DNA from: Branchiostoma belcheri
Taxonomy: Eukaryota > Chordata > Leptocardii > Amphioxiformes > Branchiostomatidae
Assembly (NCBI RefSeq): GCF_001625305.1
Contig: NW_017804465.1
Coordinates: forward strand, 50,280-114,279
DNA: 64,000 nucleotides
Direction of reading: 5' to 3'
Shown here: positions 43,766-55,514 of the stretch, piece by piece
How positions within the stretch are numbered: the first letter of the stretch is position 1
Layout of the letters: each line of letters opens with the position of its first letter
Made by a program: the position numbers and the translations under genes
The notes under the pieces: model-generated
Databases searched by the model: none
Seen by the model: only the letters and a program-made list of their open reading frames with translations
What the model was told of the DNA's origin: nothing

Positions 43766-44860
43766 AAAATTCTAGGCAGTATACACACACATTATCAATT
43801 CATATTTTGATACCAGAAATTTTTCCTTTAGCATGCATAGTCCAGTGGTTAGGTATAACAAATACTTCATATGCATGTCTATTGTCTAGAGTAAGTCAAC
43901 CATTTATTTTTGAGGTTTTTATATTGAGGTTTATTTTGTTGATTCATAATTTTTTTTTGCTCACTTTATCAATTTTCTACAAAAGCCAGTAAGCCAAGAA
44001 ATTAGATGAAGCAATATTCTGACATTTTGATGTTACAAAATCCTTCTCACAAAAGTTTCCTTTGGCTACCTTCCAAATGAGCCCAAACTTTTTACGGTTG
44101 GAGTTGTAAAACAGAGTAATCTTCCTCAACATCTTCTGAGGCGTGTTATCTCCAGCATTGTCGTAAATGTCCATGTAACTCCCTGGCAATAAAGACTTTT
44201 ATTATGCACAATAACAGTTATTGACATGTTATTTAATGTACGGCACAATGGAAAGTAGTCATTTTGCCAACTGGGACATGTAACCATGGCTCTACTCTTC
44301 TAGTCATCTTTTTTTAACTATCTTGCAAAAAGTAGTGATAAAGAGATATGACCGCCGTGTAGGATTATGTGTAATGGTTGTAATTTCCTACAAAGAAATG
44401 TTGTAAAAATCCTACACAAATCCAGTTGTCTGTATAGCTTGGTAAATGTAGCACATGTGCATAAAACTTTTTTCTAACTGTGTAGCTTGGTTAGTTACCA
44501 GTACAGCACGCTTTAGGAATCACCAATGGGATCAAAGAACTGGAAAATTTGATACAAGTAGTTGGCAGAAGAAAATAACAGAGGCACAAACTTTTGCAGG
44601 TCATTGATATCCCAAACAGCTGCAAGGTGCCACTGTAAATCACACATTTTTTACGGTACTTTATATTTGCGTGTTTTACGGTCGCTTCTATACTGTGAAC
44701 TTTATACTACAAATCATTGTAACATTCAAATATATCATTAACTTTGTTTTTGCTGCACCTGCTGTCACCTTGAATGTATAGTTTTTACATTTTCATATAG
44801 ATTTAACTAAATCAATCATAAAAAGAAAAGATGAAACGAATCAATGTACTAGGATTATAG

Positions 44861-45044
44861 TTTTACACAACCAGTTATGTCTCTCACCTGCTTACAGTTT
44901 TTATGCCTATCAGACACCTTCCTGAGAGTTTTGCTTTGTGTAGCCAATGTAGGAAGATGCCTGATAGACATAGGAAGCTCTGAGGAAGATGTTTGATAGA
45001 GAATGAAATGTAAGCAGGTGAGAGACATTACTGGCTGTGTTTAA
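44861..45044. mobile_element. MITE-like element with about 34-bp inverted ends
   Basis: The left end runs through CCAGTTATGTCTCTCACCTG and CTTACA; the right end is TGTAAGCAGGTGAGAGACAT then TACTGG. The ends differ at only a few positions. The interior has two GGAAGATG(C/T)(C/T)TGATAGA words. Confidence 0.7.
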
Positions 45045-45289
45045 GGTGTCCTCCCTGGCTAATTTAGCATTTTGACTTTCCATCGTTTTCTCACAAACAA
45101 ATTTAGAAAGAACTGTAGTTGTACTGATTATTGATACCTGGGTACAAAGGGGTTATGAATATGATTTTTTGGACCATATGGATGACATCATCACGTTTTA
45201 TTGCCCCAAATGTAATTATCTTTAAAGTTATAATATAGCACTTTGGTACAAGTAAGTGAAATAGAAATATGATTTTCATGTGCATAATG

Positions 45290-45449
45290 GTCAAAGCTAC
45301 AAACGTACGTTTGCACAAATTGATATCTACTAATTATCCATAGTTATTAGAGAATAATCTAATTGCCTAATTAAAATTTAGTTATTCTCTAATAACTACG
45401 GGTAATTAGTAGATATCAATTTGTGCAAACGTACGTTTGTAGCTTTGAC
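45290..45449. repeat. 68-bp inverted repeat, 66/68 identical, 24-bp spacer
   Basis: The arms are 45290-45357 (starting GTCAAAGCTACAAACGTACG) and 45382-45449 (ending CGTACGTTTGTAGCTTTGAC). I find two mismatches when one arm is reverse-complemented. Each arm also contains the 14-base palindrome CAAACGTACGTTTG. No clear target duplication. Confidence 0.93.
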
Positions 45450-46143
45450 TATGTACCTTACATGTATGATGAAATTATTTTCAGAAGTCAATGTACATTT
45501 CCTGTCCAACAGTTAACATGAGTTAAACCTATCCCAACCAGAAATGCAAGGAAGGTTATCATGTCATCTAAATGGGAAACAGCTGACCATGTCAATGCAT
45601 ATTCCTACCACCTGTTGATGATGATAATGCATTATCAGGAAACTAAAAACTTCACAAGGTTATCAAATTCAACAGTTGGATTTGGCTGTTTATGTATCTA
45701 ACATGGTGAATACTGATTGCAGGGTTTTGCTCTGATGCCAGTTTGATATCACCAAACATTAGAATGTTATTGTTCAACAGGACATCATACGTAAAATCTA
45801 ATTGCATATACTATAAACTATACATCTCTGTAATCCACCATAATCCTCTCTATACTCCTGTATGAACAGTAAAACAGTACTTTATCACCCCTTCCTTTCA
45901 AAGTCGTTAATCCTAACATTTGACAGATCAAATAGGACAGTCCTGCTGACTCCAGTATTGACTGGCAGACTGGGGTTATTATTCTTTTATATCTCAGCTT
46001 ACTGGTAATAACCAGATTTTACAGAGCTTTCTTGCTGTGAATCTAATGTTTGCATGCAGTTCTGGTAATACTGAGGATGTATTGAAGGGGGTGAAGCCTG
46101 TCCTCTTTTATTGCCTAGTATAGACATAGTGCTGAGTATGTAT

Positions 46144-46287
46144 GGCAAGGTGGTCTTGTGGTTAGGGTTGTTGTTAGGTAGTGAAAATAGATTAGTTTTC
46201 CTCAAAATTTTTGGTTTTTATGTTATTCTCTAACTAAATCTTTGTGCTTAAAATGTCAGAGAACCAAGGAATGTAATTACTGTGGCC
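46144..46287 (+). mobile_element. SINE head stub next to a family A right arm
   Basis: GGCAAGGTGGTCTTGTGGTTAG is truncated after GTTGTT. 80 bases later the A arm GAACCAAGGAATGTAATTAC..TGTGGCC ends at 46287. Confidence 0.5.
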
Positions 46288-46395
46288 TTACATTTCATTA
46301 CCAGCGAGCACCGAACTTGGCCTTGGCCCTCTGCAACTGAGAAGTAGTTTGAGAGAAGTTGACTAGAGTTGATGTGTAGTTACGAGGCTCATCAG
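46270..46395 (+). repeat. Direct duplication, copy 1
   Basis: The string of words CTGTGGCCTTA, TTTCATTACCAGC, TTGGCCTTGGCCCTCTGCAA, GAGAAGTAGTTTGAGAGAAG and TTACGAGGCTCATCAGC is repeated at 46582-46695. The two copies differ by a few bases and one short insertion (ACTAG). Confidence 0.9.
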
Positions 46396-46401
46396 CAGCA
46401 A

Positions 46402-46556
46402 CCATACTTTCAGCACCATGGAAAGCACCCAAAATACACCATTTGCTTTCCCTCTGCTAAAGTGAGCAAGAAACTTTGATTGAATCAGAGGAATGTCTCA
46501 CTGATAAACATGAAAACAGATGTCTATACCTTAGAACACAAAGTATCAGGTAGTTG
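46402..46556 (+). repeat. Repeat family K, copy 2
   Basis: ACTTTCAGCACCATGGAAAG ... AGAAACTTTGATTGAATCAG ... ACCTTAGAACACA, opposite in orientation to 42095-42240. Confidence 0.6.
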
Positions 46557-46581
46557 AAATAGTCAAGTCTTCCTGACAGTT

Positions 46582-46695
46582 GCTGTGGCCTTATATTTCA
46601 TTACCAGCAAGCACCAATCTTGGCCTTGGCCCTCTGCAACTGAGAAGTAGTTTGAGAGAAGTTGAGTTGATGTGTAGTTACGAGGCTCATCAGCG
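46582..46695 (+). repeat. Direct duplication, copy 2
   Basis: Near-identical to 46270-46395, in the same orientation, offset about 305 bases. The segment between them is repeat K. Confidence 0.9.
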
Positions 46696-46699
46696 TTAG

Positions 46700-48049
46700 C
46701 AGTGATGTCTACCTGAGTACACCATCTGGACACTCACTATTACAGTCCGCCTGCCTTTATCGGGGATGGAATACAGACGGGATCAAACACAAATCTGTCT
46801 TGATGCCTAGTTATTAGCCTCATTAACTACAGCAGTTATTTCTGCTAAAATGGACCATCTGGAACTCCGCTGAAGTCCATCTGTTTTTATTGGGGATGGT
46901 CGATGGGGACGGTAAAAGTTGATTTGGCGAAATGGGAGAAGGAATTGTGAATTCACTGGTGTGACGTTACCATAAAATACTAGTAGTTGTTATTACAAAG
47001 AAGCCTGCACACCATTTGTGGATAAGAAGAACTAGAAGTTCTTCACTTGCCTTTTCATACTTCAAAATATCCCATAATCTTTATTGATATCAGATATAGA
47101 CAGAGGAGATTTTTGGAATAGAATGGTCCTCCAGCTCTTTTATAAATTTACTGTATACTGCAGTTATCCCTCAATAAGACAGGTGGAACCACATAGTTTC
47201 TGCTTCATTCAGAATTATTTCCTGAAAGAGATAGACACTTAGACTTGAGGGTGTGCAGAATCCAATTCAAACTGTTAAGTGCTTGCTTTTCACTCCTTGC
47301 CACATGCAACCCAACTCCTCTAAGCCCTGTATGACGTTCCCCACCCAAATCCCCAGTGGTTTGTTCCTTACTAGTTATGTCTATGATGGTAGAATGTGTT
47401 GTCCATCATCCAATAGGAAGCCATCACCCAGGTGTTCCTAACAGATATGGGCCAGCATGTGGTGCCTGTTAGAGTCTGCACAGTATCTGGCCTTGTAGAC
47501 ATTGCCTTTGTTATGTGATTTTGTTGACTTTGAGCACCTCTTGTGTTTTACTTCAAGTACTGTAAATCTATTTATTTTTGCATGGACTTAATTTTAGGGT
47601 AGGAGGAAAAGTAGGTTGTGTGTGTGTGTGTGTGTGTGTGTTTATTTTGTAATATAAAATGTTTTTTGTTTGTGTGTGTGTAAATCTACAATTCCCAACA
47701 TACTTGTACACAATATACCAGACCCATATCTTTAGTACTTCTACCATATTTTTGTCTGTGGGACTGGAAGTGTCACAAAGCATTATGGATGTCACAAGGG
47801 GGTGAACTCTGACGTCTCCAGTTGCCTTGTTATTTATTTTATTTAATCAAAATTGTAACGTAACAATACAATGAGTTCACTGGGCAGCAAGTAGGCTGAT
47901 AACGTGCACACCTACACAAAATGAGCAAATAAAAACATTACATGTAACGAAGGGCAGGAAAGAATAATGAACAGTTATAAGTAATACATAAGTTACATTA
48001 CATAGAAAACATGCAAATATTTATAGAAATTATTTTAGTAGCCTTGTTA
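46700..48049. other. Non-coding; (TG)n microsatellite
   Basis: A (TG)n run lies at 47617-47641 and a weaker one at about 47670. 47830-48040 is AT-rich and may be a reversed LINE 3' end. No gene seen. Confidence 0.45.
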
Positions 48050-48300
48050 TGAATTATGTTCCCTCGGCACCAGCCCTGGCCCTGTAACACCAGTCGCCCG
48101 ACCTGCCTTCCATTTACCTATCAGCATGCTGTACGGCTTCCCGTCCAAAAACGCAAAAGGTCAGACATCCAGGGCAGAGGAGTGATCAGTCAGTGGAAAT
48201 TGCCAGGCAGGGGGGTACATGCCTGTAAATTGGTGTCATCCATAAGGGCGTGATTGGGTGATAATTAACCGACCCAACCGTGCCATGGGTCTGTGTAATA
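48050..48300. promoter_or_regulatory. Candidate conserved non-coding element
   Basis: Unique, GC-rich block with GGAAATTGCCAGGCAGG, ATAAGGGCGTGATTGGGTG and GATAATTAACCGACCC. It sits between a repeat-rich stretch and the tandem array that starts at 48300. Confidence 0.3.
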
Positions 48301-49800
48301 TGCCACGGGGCATGAACCATGAATGTCAACCTTACACAGTTCTACATTCAACAAATTGTGGCAAGTACACTTAGTCTTTCCTCTTGAAGGAAAAGTTTGG
48401 GTTAGTCAGTTCTAGCGCAAGAAATGAATGAATGTGATAAGGTTTGTGCAGGTTTGTGCTGTGTGGCATGTTAATGAACCATGAATGTCAACCATACACA
48501 GCTCTACATGTACATTCAACAAAATGTACTAAAAAGTACTTGTCTTTTGTCTTGAATTAAAAGTTTGAGTAAGGGTATTCCAGCACAAGAAAGCTCAATT
48601 ATTATGCAACATGATTTGTGTAAGTAGTGCTGTGGGTGGTGAACTACTATGAATGTCAACCTCACACATTTCTACAGTCAACAAATTGTGGCAAGTACAA
48701 TTCATCTTTAACATTATCCCTGCTGCTATAGCCTTTTGACACAAGATATGGTATTGGTTACAAAAGTTGGCAGCAGGGAGAAAGTTAAGGAAAAGTTTGA
48801 GTTAGTAACTTCTGACACAAGAAAGTTTTATGCAACTTGTGACCAAGGTCATAAAGTATAGCTCACAGTTTTACACATTTATACTTTCAACAAAATGCTA
48901 CCTCCCTCTCTAAGGAAATGTTGGATTAAGTTTAAATACATTCTGACACTGAAGCTTCAGTCTCCAGTCTCTATGTGATAAGGTTTGTGAAAGTTGTGCA
49001 AAGGTCCTGAACCATGGATCTAAACCTCACACAGTTTCACATTCAACAAAATGCTACTTCCCCTCTACATATCAGGAAATGTTAGATATAGTGAATACAT
49101 TGATTTTCTGAAACTCAGACACAAGGAAGCTTCTTCAGTTACTATGCATTAAAACTTGTGTAAGTTATGCCAAAGCTCACGAACTTTGGATGTCAATTTT
49201 ACACAATCTGACATTCAACAAAATTCTACCTCCCTCTCTAAGGAAGTGTTGGATTTTGTAACTTATTACATTCTAACACGGACACAAGGAACCTTCAGAA
49301 TCTTCAGTTACATGTACATGATGTGTTAAGGCTTATGTAAGTTGTGCTAAAGGTCATGAACTATGTATTTCAACCTTACACAATTCCACATTCAACAAAA
49401 TGCTACCTTCCTCTCTAAGGAAATGCTAGATTTAGTAACTTCATTCTGACACTGATACAAGGAAGGTTCTTCAGTTAGTAAGCAGAAAGGTCCATAAAAG
49501 TAGGGCCATAGGTACCATCGGTCTCAGCTTCATACAACTCCATATTAGGCCATGAACCATGCATCTCAACTGATATGTTAGAAACATACAGCAAAATGCC
49601 ACTGCCCTTTCAAAGGGAAAACTTGGTAATAAATTTTGACACTGACCAAAGAAAGTGGCTTCACTCAGAAGGCAATACAGCCTTTATAAGATATTTTTTG
49701 GGGTCACAGGCTGCAAAACCTTTCACACAGTCCTCACATTTTTCAAGCACAGCAATCCTCTCTGAGGAGGACTTTGAATCACGTAAACCCTGACACTGAC
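48300..49800. repeat. Long-period tandem array, about 170-bp unit, nine degenerate copies
   Basis: The landmark CATTCAACAAAATG (or close variants) occurs at about 48345, 48513, 48676, 48884, 49041, 49213, 49390, 49588 and 49748. Each unit reads: CATGAATGTCAACCT, ACACA, the landmark, CTCTCTAAGGAAA, ACACAAGGAAG, TATGCA, GTGTAAG. One unit is longer because foldback element E (48707-48788) sits in it. Confidence 0.8.
48707..48788. mobile_element. Short foldback element E, copy 3, inside the tandem array
   Basis: TTTAACATTATCCCTGCTG ... GGCAGCAGGGAGAAAGTTAA. Removing it restores the unit length to the array's usual value. Confidence 0.6.
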
Positions 49801-50084
49801 AAGAGAGTGGATCCCTTCTGCCCCAAGCACTCTTAGCGTGGGCATGTCATGTTAAGGACATGCCACAAAGAGTCTTGTCAAAATGGGATTGCAGTGTAGC
49901 ATTCTATAACAACCACTTATTTAACTAGAGCCAACATTTCAAGTACTTTCTGTCATCTTCATCAGGGCATTATCTTTTATCTGACAGGTGGTCATGGAAA
50001 CGTCAGCTCTTGTTGCACGAGTGGTTGTGAAGAAAGAACTCTGCTCCCATATTCAATCATACACCAACCTGAAGAAATTTTTAC

Positions 50085-50157
50085 CTGGGACCCGCTAAGG
50101 ATTCAAACCCAGAACTTTTTAGATCCAAGCCAACAACCCTCAAACCACCTTGCCATA
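50085..50157 (-). mobile_element. SINE head, reverse
   Basis: The reverse strand starts GGCAAGGTGGTTTGAGGGTTG and has the B-box GGGTTTGAATCC. Confidence 0.6.
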
Positions 50158-50689
50158 ACATGGTGATCTCAGAGTACTACCATCCTCTCAATAGATGGAC
50201 AGATAGGTATTCAAATTTTGCATTGTATGCTTGTATATTTTTACTCAAGACTACTCAAACAGCTTTCTTTTATTACATGCTCTCAACCATTATTCAGGTT
50301 GAATTAAATCTTAAAGATCAATATTCTTTATGCATTTTCATTGCTTAATTGCCTGAAACCCAAATGATCAGAGCCTTTAATGTACCTCGGCATGCATTGT
50401 CTCTTTTCATCCATTTTTAATCATTATTGTACTTTTAGATTAAGGCTACATTTATTTTAGATGTTTGGAGTAAGCTAGTATAACCTTTCAAGTTTCTCCC
50501 AGGTTACATCTAATCACATTGCATATCATAACTTGTCTATTATAAGATGACTGTCTCCCACAAAGTGTAATGGAAAAATCCATAAACTACAGGGAAAGAA
50601 ACCACAAGTGCCAAGTGTTCTAAATTGAGATTCCAATGACACCTGAGGATTCTCCTGGGGGGGGTTCTTCTCCTCATTAAAATGTAGGT

Positions 50690-50850
50690 GACATGGCGCC
50701 GGGGGCAAGGGCGCGACCTTGGATGCGTTCTAATCCATTATGGTATGATTAGGTTAATAACGCACCCCCCAGGGGGGCCCTGGAAACCTTGTCCTGGAAG
50801 CTTACGGTAGACCTGCGATACATCATGTGGGAACAATTGGCAGGCACTTA
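50690..50850. promoter_or_regulatory. Candidate conserved non-coding element
   Basis: Unique block with GGATGCGTTCTAATCCATTA and GATTAGGTTAATAACGCACC, i.e. inverted TAATCC-type homeodomain words, in otherwise repeat-rich DNA. Confidence 0.3.
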
Positions 50851-51049
50851 AAGAAGGTGAGACTACTGGGTGTACAGAATACTTGATCAAACCTTGCGGC
50901 TGGTGTTACTTTCAGGCAGTTAACATTTCTTCTCGGCTCTCTTCATTCCTGGATTATTCATGAATGTACAGTCACTGTTACAGACTAAGCTGCGTATATT
51001 TTTTGGGAGACAAAGTTGGAACTGAAAAAAAAGTTGACGACTTGTGTTT

Positions 51050-51310
51050 TAAAAGCATCCAATGTAATTTCAGGGTGATAATACAACAAATATTCTGGAT
51101 GAGGAAATCTGTCTGATATTGTTGTTTATTACCATTTTTTATCACATTTTCAACATCGTTTCATGTTCATAGCATTAGAAATAGTCCAAAAAGTATGTGA
51201 GGAAACCCTTTATTTTTTGGTACCACCAATAAATAGCTAGATCCCGCCTACGATATGAAACAAGCAACTGTCTTCCATCAGCAACATTGCATTTTTGCCT
51301 CACAATTCAT
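51050..51310 (+). repeat. Repeat family F, copy 2
   Basis: ATTCTGGATGAGGAAATCTG, TTTTTGGTACCACCAATAAA and ACAAGCAACTG are shared with 55515-55735. Confidence 0.7.
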
Positions 51311-52621
51311 TTTTAAAATTAGTGATGTTGAAGAAGAGTTAAAGATGTTACTGGCAACAGCCAGATTTAGTTTTCGTAACTTATCCAGTTAGTACAGTTT
51401 GAATTGTGTATGAGTATCATTTACCTGGATGTCTAACCTTCATCAGCATAACTTTCAGTGTTGTGTCAGTAGACTAATGGTAGGAGTTACACCCGTACAC
51501 TACTATCTATCTATGGCCTAATGAGGCAGTAAACGGGAGTAATAAAACTAAGAGCCTGAGGACAAGTCTGCATCGTTAACCTCACATGTAATGGAAGATC
51601 TGTTTTGCCAATAACGGATCACTGGGGTGTGGAGTCCCCATCAGAAATGAGGAATGCAATAAAAACTATCTTGTACAGGTAGATGAGTGACAGGTATATA
51701 TCCATAATTAATTTACACCAACTTGTTATTAGTACCTTAGCCAGAAGGTTATGTTTTTGGTAGCATTTGTATGTGTGTATGTGTGTAAGTTTGTACATTG
51801 TGTGTATGTGGTTATGCACAATAACCCAAGAAGCTATGGATGGACAGTCATGAAACTTTGTAGGTCTACATTTGTATGTGGTATTCTCTTGTCAATGAGG
51901 AAAATTATCTAATGGACCACCAAAAAGTGATCACCTTGGTCCATATGTAGAGGTAGGTGTACCAGTTTGACTGTACATGTACATGTATATCGATGGCAAT
52001 CATGACTACTCAAGATTACATCAACATGATAATCTAAACCAGCTCTAATGCAATAATGAAAAGGTGGTTTAAACTTCATGCACACATACACAATGTAAGT
52101 CATCATTATCATCGCCACTCTCATCTGTTGATGATTTGGGCCACCACTGCCTCTCACTGTCTTCTGTCCAATCCCAAGTAAAACCCATCTTCTCAAGTTC
52201 CCCCAGGACTGTTTTTCCCAAGTCATTTGTTGTTGACTTTTGCTCCCTCTTTTCATTTGTATGTAACCTGCTGTAAATCATAAAAGTTCTTTATTCTTTA
52301 TCTGAAACATCTGGCAGGAAAGACGTGCATCAGTTTGGCACAACTATGACACAGTCTGTGCTTTTGCTCAATATGTATGCAGATTGTTGAGAATAAGAAG
52401 ACAAGAAGTCAAATCAACAGGTAAATCAAGCACTGCTTTAATTTATAGCCAATCATCTCTTCTGGGGATTCATGACACAAGCAATGGAAAGCAAAACTTT
52501 TAAGAGATATTCTAAGTTTTACTTAACACTTTGGCATCAAAATTGTTTCCATCATTGTAATACTTCCCTCTCCGTGAGCACCTGTACATGCTCCTTTTAA
52601 TTTACTATACTTTCTCTGAAC
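51311..52621. other. Non-coding, no recognised element
   Basis: Short TGTGTATG-type tract near 51770-51810. No coding exon. Confidence 0.5.
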
Positions 52622-52701
52622 CTAACCTTCAGCCTGCTAAGGTACCTGTTTGGCACCAAATTTTATTGGTTATGGGGTTAGGCAGCAGGGAGAAGGTTAA
52701 G
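52622..52701. mobile_element. Short foldback element E, copy 4
   Basis: CTAACCTTCAGCCTGCT on the left, GGCACCAAATTTTATTGGTT in the core and GGCAGCAGGGAGAAGGTTAA on the right. Confidence 0.7.
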
Positions 52702-52829
52702 ACCTAATGCTGCCAGCCCTAGCCTTGTAAACGTGTACTCCATTGATTGAAAACAAAAGTTAAAGGTAGGTAGGCAATTGGAAGGTAGTCCCAAAGCCTT
52801 TCTTAAGGCCATAGGGGCAGTGGGTTAGG

Positions 52830-53065
52830 GTTACTCAATTGTGTCTAGGGCACAGTATTGGAAGGTGGAGCCCATCCCTCTCCTTTCATTGCCTTGTACC
52901 TCCCAACCAAAGTCAGGTACCCATTTTTACACCTGGGTGGAGTGAGGAACTTGTGTACACTACCTTTCCTAAGAACACAATGTCTAGCCAGGAATTCAAG
53001 AAATTGAACCCATGACCTCATGATCTTTACATGTTTGCTAACCCAGCCACTGCAACACACAATGC
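52830..53065 (-). mobile_element. Second tRNA-like SINE type, reverse
   Basis: The reverse strand has GGGTTAGCAAACATG, then GAGGTCATGGGTTCAATTTC (B-box-like), then GTACACAAGTTCCTCACTCC. The head differs from that of the 40360 SINE. Confidence 0.45.
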
Positions 53066-53519
53066 CATCAACAGATGCTCATAAAAAAATTAAAAAGCCC
53101 CACTCAAGTAGAGTGCAAATTTACCAGCCAATTTGCCTTATTTCAACGAGATTAGGTACATCTTAACAAGATTCCAACATGGACATGCTGTAAACTTGGA
53201 GATTGATTTTTCCCGTTTTAGTCATTTATGAGGTCAGGAGGTGGCAGGAGGGGTAATGGTGGGATTTAGGGTCAATTGCACTTCCAGATTACTGCTAATT
53301 CAGCCGGGAAAAAAGTTTCAAATACGCAAGGCACCAACTTAGACACTTTTTCCCCATGAGACTCATACAAAATCTGTGGGCTGTTACAAGAAAGGTGAGC
53401 TTGTGGAATTGGTCTGCTATAATAATGACTTCAGACTTTCATTTATTTATTTCTCTTGATTTATCACACATGTTGGAAGGATTGATATAACTATAATTCT
53501 TTTTCAAGAATTCAACCCT

Positions 53520-53800
53520 GAGGCCTGTCTGTAAGGTTTGAACCACTCACACTGAGAAGGACCTCTACTCTTTTTGATGACATGTGGTAGAATCTTTAAG
53601 GTGTGTCTTTCCTCAAACGCAGGACCTGGTGTCCACTTCACATAATAAATTATACGTCCTATCTGAGAGGACATCCCTAACCAAAGCTAGCTACTCATTT
53701 TTAACTGAGTCGAGTGTGGGGATAGGGGCCTACCAGGAGTTTGAACCCAGAACTTTCAGATTGTGAGCAACAACAACCCTAACCACAAGGCCACCTTGCC
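53520..53800 (-). mobile_element. tRNA-derived SINE, reverse, near complete
   Basis: The reverse strand starts GGCAAGGTGGCCTTGTGGTT, has the B-box GGGTTCAAACTCC, GACTCAGTTAAAAATGAGTA and AAGAGTAGAGGTCC, and ends at GAGTGGTTCAAACCTTACAG. Confidence 0.75.
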
Positions 53801-54203
53801 AGCTTTTTTGGTACAAAATGATATCATGGTGTGACTTGGTGATACACACAAAAAACCTTTTAAACCGGTTTTTTAGCTGCATGAAAAGGTTTATGACTAC
53901 AGACAACTTTTTGGCATTTACAAGTTGCTTGCTTCCTTTACTAAAATGTTTATCATAAATTTTGTTTCCAAATATTGTTATCTGACATGGTATCTACAAT
54001 TTGTTTTATAATTTCATTATCTTTTGTATCTTTAACCTTACCATATTGCTTGGTTTGCTACTAATAACATTAAATGAAACAATATTGGGAGATGCCTCAC
54101 CTGATTCTGTCATCCATTCAGCAATTTTGTTTACCAGAATCAACAGATATTAAATTCTTCCAAGCATGACGATGATGGATGCACAAGATGATTAGGTCAC
54201 ATC

Positions 54204-54648
54204 AGCATGTCAGCAGAACATACTGCTCTAGTATGAAACCTCGATTTTTCTGTTGAATGTTTGTCAACGTCGCTTCAGACTTTTGCCCACTCATTCACTC
54301 ACTCACTATCCTGGTTTTGATTATTCTGCTGCCGGTTTCCCTGTCCCAGGGGTGGGCAGCAGACGGCTGTTCTGGACACCTCGCCTCCAGCTGGCTCTGT
54401 CCTGTGGGTCTGTGCTGGACAGACCACACTCCTTAATATCCCTCTGGAGACACTCCACCCAGGTTTTTCTAGGCCTGCCACGGCCTCTGTTGCCTGGCAA
54501 CTACAGATAATATATTTTCCAACACAACATTTGAAAACTTCAGATGGGATGTCATCCTTAAAGAAACAAATATGACATTAAATGACATGTTCTATGCACA
54601 AAATATTGTGATTTTTGCACAGGCACAGTACGCTTTTGCCAACGTGCT
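54204..54648 (+). mobile_element. MITE family B, copy 6, split by an insertion
   Basis: The left half (54204-54288) and right half (about 54506-54648) match family B in order. Between them lies about 217 GC-rich bases (54289-54505) foreign to the family, containing CACTCACTCACTATCC and CAGGGGTGGGCAGCAGACGG. The insertion is open on both strands but has no domain I recognise. Confidence 0.7.
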
Positions 54649-54649
54649 G

Positions 54650-55165
54650 GTCACACCAATTTAATTTCTTGATTCTCAGTGGATTCAAAAAGCAAAACAA
54701 TTCTGAATTGCAAGATGAATAATTATGGAAACAGTATTAGCCGAAAGCATGGAGGTATAAAAGGTTCCTTTTATAACTCCATAGGGAAAGTCTGTAGTTT
54801 GGCATGCATAGTTTCAAGGAGTGAATATAGTCAGATTAAAGTTTACCTCCTAACCCTCTTCCTTTAAGGTGGAATGCATGTATAACTATGTTTAAGGACT
54901 ATTAACAATGTCTTCTAAAAGTAAATGTTCAAGTTAAGTACTGCCTAAAAGTTTTGTCAAAAGAGTCGTATTGCAAGATGGTAATTTATGCAAATTTTAA
55001 GGCTATTTTTAGAAAGTGTAAATTTTCTCCTATTTTTGAATTGCGATTTTTTATGAAATTTTTTCCGTGAAAATTGATTGTGCCCTATATATGCCACCAG
55101 CCTTGACATATTCAAATAGCACCTTTACAATGTCTAAGAGCCAAGGAGAAAGAGCGACACCAAGA
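54650..55165. mobile_element. MITE family A, probable long diverged copy
   Basis: The left end GTCACACCAATTTAATTTCT lies directly after the B copy. The possible right end AATGTCTAAGAGCCAAGG..CGACACC is near 55127-55163. Interior words CTAACCCTCTTCC and GAGTGAATATAGTCA also occur near 62445. Confidence 0.4.
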
Positions 55166-55514
55166 AATTATCCAAACACACCTTCCTGATTTATTGCTTT
55201 GCCACAGTGATCAGTCTATAACAGTCTTTAAACAGGAGTCAGAAAGGTGGTTCTACCTGATGGGAAGGCAAACCTAAACTGACAGGAGAAAATGTCTCGG
55301 ATATTGGAAACTTTTCAGGTGGCCCAAATGTGTAACACGGTGTGCAGCGGAGGTTAGCGGGAAATTGGAAACAATTGCAATCTGGCTGTTTAGTTGATTG
55401 CAATCAATCATGGATGTGGGTCACAAATAATAGGCTATGCATTGGTGGAACTTAATGACTCGGAAACTTACAAGTGAGTTAATAGGTCAGGCTTTGTCTC
55501 TCTTTAGAACTTTT

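Noticed and set aside
48300-49800. CRISPR-like periodic array
   Set aside because: Units are about 170 bp and diverged throughout, without short identical repeats and unique spacers; the DNA is eukaryotic.
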